The notes below the pieces were generated by a model. It did not search any database, was not told the origin of the DNA, and saw only the letters and a program-made list of their open reading frames with translations. Shown here piece after piece: positions 58,597-64,000 of a DNA stretch of 64,000 bases. This DNA comes from Agapanthus africanus (lineage: Eukaryota > Streptophyta > Magnoliopsida > Asparagales > Amaryllidaceae). The stretch is taken from contig JASDDO010000018.1 in NCBI GenBank assembly GCA_030015575.1, positions 227,463,138 through 227,527,137 on the forward strand, read 5' to 3'. Position numbers and translations under genes: made by a program. Every line of letters starts with the position of its first letter. The first letter of the stretch is position 1.

Positions 58597-61500
58597 TGGA
58601 TTGTCAGAGTTGCAAACCTCATTGCCACTCCTACTTTTACCCTTTTCTCCAGGACACCCCGTATTACTACGAACGTCCACTTCCATTGGACAAAACCATC
58701 GTATGGTTAGATACGAACTCGAAGGAATTCGAGGATGGTTTCTGGTTCTGGAGAAAACGGATAGGATTATTCAGTTGTCTTTTCCTTTTACCCTCTCTCA
58801 GGTTACGAGTACTCCTTGGTTTAGGGGTAGTACACCTATTACGCAAATTGGATTGTCTTCTTCCAAACCTTAGGCTGGTGCCGACCGGTAGGGAATGAAG
58901 AAAACCAATTAGCATAACGATGGTGTGCAGAAGGTATTAAGTTTAGACAAAGCAAGGGATTAGTAAGAGGGCAAAGTAAATTGCAACAGATATTCACGAC
59001 CAAACCAAATATTTCGTTACCACTCCCACATCACCTTTGTATTTCTCCAGGACACTCCGTATCACTACGAAGATCCACAGTTTATTTGGATACTCCATCG
59101 TATGGTTATATACGAACTCGAATGGAACTTGTTCCAGTTCGGGGATGGATTCTGGTCCAGGAGAAATAGGAATAAAGTACATTCAGGTGTCTTTTATCTT
59201 CACCTTCTCTCGCGTTGCGAGTGCTCCTAGGATTAGGACAGTACACCCTTTATGCTTATTGGATAGTCTTCTTCCAAACCATAGGCTGGTGCCGAACGGT
59301 AGGGAAGGAAGAAAACCATTTGGCCTAAAGGGGTGTGCAGAAGGTAAAGACTAAAGACATATGAAGGGATTTGGAGAGGTGGCAAAGAATTATACGGTTA
59401 TAGTTGTGAATTTGGATAATGGAAGAGGCATTACTAAGAATACCGGGATACCCCACCGAAACATTTCAATGTTTCAGTTTCACTGTGTACTGTTAAAAGA
59501 AAACTGATTTCCCGATTAGATACTTACTCCAGGGTATGTATTTACCAGGTATGATTCTCACATCTGTATGGTTTTACAGATGATGAGTGGGAGTAGGTTA
59601 TTAGGAATTGGGTGATCATCCTCATTATATCGGGATTCGTTGTAATCGGTGATATTTGAGGAAATCACCTGGGCTGTTTGCCGGTCGGCAAATATTTGGT
59701 TTTGAATATCCGCAGTTATGCACCAATTTCAAATTGATATATCTGTACGTCTATTTTCATAGAGTGAGATATACCTTTCTGAAATTATGTCTACGACATT
59801 TACCTATATCAGTGGATGGTTAGGTAAGGAGCATTAAACAGCGGTGTAATTCTTCTTAACCATAAGTACAGTTTTCAACCTACGACACACAGTGAATGAG
59901 TTATCAGACTCAAGGGACTTATACAGAGTATTGTATGTTGTCCAGGGTCCATCAGGACAGAGGGGTTGGTCCTCGTACTACATTCAGTTTACTTATGACT
60001 TCTCTAATTTTTAGACAGGTGTTTCGTGGAAACACAGGGTCCGAATTTGGAGAAGTTATAGGTATTTGAATAGAGTAGAGAACCAGGTATAGCAAGTATC
60101 GGGATTCTTCAAAGAGATCGAAGATGTAGATACTTGTGTATGGTATTCAGTTGATAGTAATGATAAAGAGATCTTGCTTCTCTTTCAGGTTACTCATAAT
60201 TGGAAGTATTCCTAAGTTGAGTAACGCTGATCGGCCTCTTTCCATTTAGTTGACATGCACTGGAGACAGCTGCATGATGTGAATCTGGTTCAAATAAATC
60301 AGTGCCTCTGATTCTATATTGGATATAGAACAGTTCATATCTTAACGATGTTAAGGTACGGGGAGTTGTCCGGTTTATGCTTAAAACCAGATATTGGACA
60401 ACTCTAGGCACGTTTCTGTAATGGCTGTTTGTGGGTTGACCCAGGCTATGACGAGGGTTGACTTTCTACCATCTGGATGAACAATAGCGATATTGTTCTA
60501 GACTCGCCACAGTTTTATTAAAAATGGATTTTTTCAGAAAACAGTAGTGGGAGTATGGTAGAACTGGAAGTGATTCCAGAACCACAAACGATTACTGAAG
60601 ATTTGATAAGGAACCTAAAGATTCAATCTGGATTGACATTCCATTGGCCACTCCGCAGATAAGGTGGGTAACTTCAGGCACCCGAGAGGCACTACGGTGG
60701 CCTCAAGGACGGTGACAGGGAAGTTCTTGTTTACCCACAATTGCCATTGCTGTTGTTCCAGGTTACGAGACCCGGCGGGAGGATGAGTATAGCGTCGTTC
60801 TAAACCAGCTTTAGAAGTGGACGTCTATATGACTCTGCCAGAGGGTTGTCGTAGTCAGTGGGAGCAGCGGAAGCATTGGTGGACAGGTTGCTTATGTCTA
60901 TTTATAGACTAGAGCAGATGTAGCGGAGATAGATCATCTATTTCTGACGTGACAGTCATGGGTTTGACTTCATCAGAATAGGGGATGGATCTGTTGAGAA
61001 GGTAGTAGGAAGTGATATTCCTATACTACGATCGGTTATACTTTGGTCGTCACACAGTGTTTTCTCCACATAGGACTTGGACATTACATTAGACATACTG
61101 GTTACTGGATCTATGGTTTTAGATCTAGATTTGGGTGGTTTCCCAATCAGGGTACTTGGACAGCATTCTATGAGATGTCAAGTACCACACCAGATGTTGT
61201 TCTTGCAGTAGGTGCAATAAGTTGATATTAATCCAATCCTGGGGAAACAGTCGGAAGCAGTTTTAGAACATAAGTGAATGTTCTAGGGATATGATAACGG
61301 CTGCCTCCTTTGGGAGACAGTTATCATTCCAGGCTTCCAGGGTGACATGGACGACAAGGAGGTTGTCAGAGTTATAGTTTTCCCTCTGACGAGGGGCAGT
61401 ATTTTGGACAGGTGATCCAAGGCAATACTGAGGGAGGCATGGCGCAGGATACTGATTAAGTTCAGTTGACGATACAGTCTAAGAAGTTTGGATTTGGAGT

Positions 61501-61660
61501 TCATTTATGAGCTATGTCCCATCAGACATCCAGACACATTCTAAGACAGGTATTGCTCTTTTCGGGAGATGGGTTTCTCCGCGAACTTGAGATATAGAGA
61601 GACATAGAAAGAAACATCAAAGCGGATCCACTCACTAAGGCTATTCCTCGAACGCAATAG
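58597..61660 (+). pseudogene. Element 2 decayed internal coding region
   Basis: It follows element 1 closely, with shared stops and frame breaks. RT traces (YMTLPEG near 60830) lack the YLDD segment (deleted near 61015) and the segment after VLGQH (deleted near 61170). The RNase H tail with NQSGSTH-type frame decay ends in the ADPLTKAIPRTQ reading and stop at 61658-61660. It cannot encode working enzymes. Confidence 0.72.
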
Positions 61661-61772
61661 TTTCGTAAACGAGCTTTGTGAGACTGACTAGTAGAGGAGT
61701 TGGGTGTTCGGTATCACACGGGCTGTGAGTATGCGACATCGCAATAATTAGCCTTGAGTGCAAGTGGGAGAT

Positions 61773-64000
61773 TGTTGGAGGTAGTGCCCTCAGAGTCAAT
61801 TATTGGATCACAGGTACGTGATTGCAATGATTGAGGGAGGACCTATCCCGGTAGGACAGTCTTACTCGAGATGATAGTATGCTATCTGGTTTACCTTTAT
61901 CATCGTGTACTGCTTTAAGTGACCTGACATGTCGCTATTACACGTTGATAGAGCCCCTAGGATTCTTGCTTGACCACCAGCAGTATGAGGGCGATCATAT
62001 AAGTGGGAGCTGGGGGTCTACAAGCATATCCTTAAAAGGTCCCTAGTCGTGGGAGTTTCGAGACTGGGCATCGATACTCCATTAGTAGACTAGTGTATAC
62101 AGTCGAGACCCCGACGAGGGGCGGTGGCCGGTCTCACAAGCCACTGGTGTCAGTTGGATCACCTAAGATGTATACAGGTGCTCATTGGGTTATGAGTACA
62201 CCGGACAGGACTCGCCGGGAACATGGTAGTTGGTCATATACCAGACGTCAGATGGCAGTTCCCTGGTGACATGTGTGCAGGTTAGTTCATCGACCTGGGG
62301 ATCGTCATTTGTCTCGTGTGAGTTCCCACTGTACTTTGATTACTACCCTACCACGGCTCAAAGGAGTCGTGCAAACAGGTTTTAGTTGGGTACAGTCCCG
62401 AGCCACATGGAGGCAGTGAGCGTATCTTCAGGGGTTCGTCTCTCCCGGTATTGGGGGTGAGGTCGTGCTGTGTCTAGGAGAGCCATTACACAAAGTCCTT
62501 GGCCAAGGCAAGGAGATTTACTGGTAGGTATTCCAGTAGTATCTCAGGGTGTTCTGGGCTACACTCCGACACGACTTGTACCGCTTTTGGGGGTCTGACT
62601 TTTACCAACCCCCTAGGCCCGCCATGCGATACTCATAGACGAACGGACCGGACTGCACGGATATTGTCACTGACAGGCTCAGTAGGGTGTCAGGATGAGT
62701 TCGCTCATCGACGTCCTTTTTAGTCAGTACCTGGTAGCCCGTTATGTATTGGCTTATACCTCTAACGTGCTAGTGGTTAAATCCACAACCAATGTGTTGA
62801 CGAGTCTTTAGAGTCCCCCACATTCAGTTACTCAAGCTTTCGGGCGAAACGCTGTAGAGGCCGTATGGAGATATGGCAGGGTTCGATCAGATACGTGCGG
62901 TATTGTACGGATCGTGATCGGACGGTTTTTACTAACCGGCTTTGGCTTAAGCCGGATCTTAGTATTTGATAATGTAGTTTTGTCTTTTTGCATTTGTATC
63001 CGGACGGAATACAGATGCGGGTGTGTATGCACAGTATCGGGGTTTTCCTGTAATTTATTACGGGACCAGTTTTCTGGAGTTGCCAGTTTGCATTCCGTTC
63101 CGGCCGGTTTTCCTTTGTTCTTTCCCGGCCGGACTTTTCCGATGGAGGGGATTATTTGCAGTTTGCAAATAATATCTTGTGGAGGGGTTCTTTGTCTATT
63201 GCCATGCTCCATCCCTTGCATTAATTATGACTTGATTGAGTATGGGTTTTTGATGTATTTTGTGTTGGAAATTGGGTTTGATTTTGGCCGGCCACTGTTC
63301 TGGTCATGGAGTGAGATTTTAATTTGGATGGGATTAATTTATTAGTGTGCAGGAGAATTTTTGTGAGGGTGTGCTGGAGTGTTTTTCATGAGGGATTATT
63401 ATAATGTTAATTAATATTGAGGCTTCATTGTGAAATGAGGGTGCTGTGTGTTTTTTCCTTCATGGTGAATTTCGTGGGCCCCCCTCTTTGTGTGTGTGTG
63501 TGCAGTGGAGTCTTTTTCTTTTCTTTGGTTTTAATTCCTACACTCTACACACATTCATTCATCATGGAGTTTTGCTTGCCTCATTTTTCCAGAGAACAAA
63601 AAATGCCCTGGCCGAGCTCATTTCTTTGTCTGCTCCATTTATCTAGCAAGATTAAATGGAAAATTCTTTTGCACATATTCCTCCATCATGGCAACTATAC
63701 AAAACCCCAAAGAGACAACGATTCTACATTATTCTACAGCAAATCTTGGACGCGTCGGCCAGCCAACTTCGCGCCCGAGTTGCCTCGGTATTGAGGTGGG
63801 AGCCCGTAAAAGATACAGGCGACGTGGTGCCCTTCCGGCGAGGAGGCGACCACCGGAGATCCCGCGACGAGATCGGAGTGGAGATGAAGACCGGAGGACT
63901 CGGATCAGTCGGTACATCTCTTTCCCTTCTTCTAGTTAGCTTAGACTTGTTAATGGTTCGATCCGGGTGTTTAGTGCGCGGTGGTGCCGGTTTGCTAAGT
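61773..64000 (+). repeat. Element 2 3' LTR (truncated by the window end)
   Basis: It begins TGTTGGAGGT after the polypurine tract AAGTGGGAGAT (61762-61772). The 2228 visible bases match 54051-56278. Confidence 0.93.

Larger units (their letters stand above)
54051..64000 (+). mobile_element. Element 2: young copia-derived element with decayed pol (runs off the window)
   Basis: It is the same family as element 1. LTR 54051-56354, PBS 56356-56367, internal region 56355-61772, second LTR from 61773 to beyond the window (expected end near 64076). The left target is GGGAT (54046-54050). The two LTRs differ at two sites by eye (near 54326/62046 and 55072/62793) over 2.2 kb, the lowest divergence here. 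Confidence 0.92.

Overview
The window is plant nuclear repeat DNA made almost entirely of nested LTR retrotransposons. I see no host gene, rRNA, tRNA gene, CRISPR array or bacterial feature. The evidence for a plant is that every primer-binding site matches the plant initiator-Met tRNA (TGGTATCAGAGC), the pol proteins are plant Ty1/copia-like, and the LTRs are 2-5 kb. Species cannot be told from this sequence.

Layout. The oldest layer is a large minus-strand family 'D' (TGTCA..TTACA LTRs, probably Ty3/gypsy, Del/Tekay-like). Its LTR (33216-35089 + 47584-49814) has a primer-binding site and gag start on its left (32811-33215) and a polypurine tract with 3' internal DNA on its right (49815-49934), so it is a shared LTR of a tandem element. 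Three elements sit in it. Element C (minus; 5' LTR 27784-32810; it runs off the left end) is in gag. Element E (35090-47578, minus, TSD AAATC) is in the LTR. Copia element F (49935-54050, minus, cut by a later insertion) is in the 3' internal part. C and E have 4.3-5 kb LTRs and internal regions without pol.

C carries Copia A (2415-25458, minus; native length about 10.6 kb). The pol gene of A was hit by a related LTR, now solo (6228-7357 + 17616-18681, TSD TCATC). That solo LTR was hit in turn by plus-strand element 1 (7358-17615, TSD CTATT). Element 2 (54051 to beyond 64000, plus) is of the same family as element 1 and sits in the pol of Copia F. Its two LTRs differ at about 2 positions by eye, so it is the youngest insertion here.

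Coding content. Copia A has an open RT-RNase H segment (4647-6227) and a PR-INT segment (18682-20410) with one stop and one frameshift. Removing the solo LTR and one TSD copy brings the two pol parts into the same frame. I find no gag in A. Copia F has RT-RNase H with three lesions. Elements 1 and 2 keep only decayed pol traces (a broken RT with YLDD in element 1; an RNase H tail in both), yet their LTRs are nearly identical, so they look like non-autonomous elements moved in trans.

Most interesting signals. The long untranslated leaders of Copia A and elements 1 and 2 share an RNA-like module: three hairpins at fixed 93- and 85-nt spacing with a conserved loop and different but complementary stems, followed by a further hairpin with a compensatory pair change. 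Families C and E share a 13-bp palindrome in the LTR with a compensatory change, an array of short GTGCA/TGCAC dyads near the polypurine tract, and a non-coding block that also occurs in the Copia A leader.
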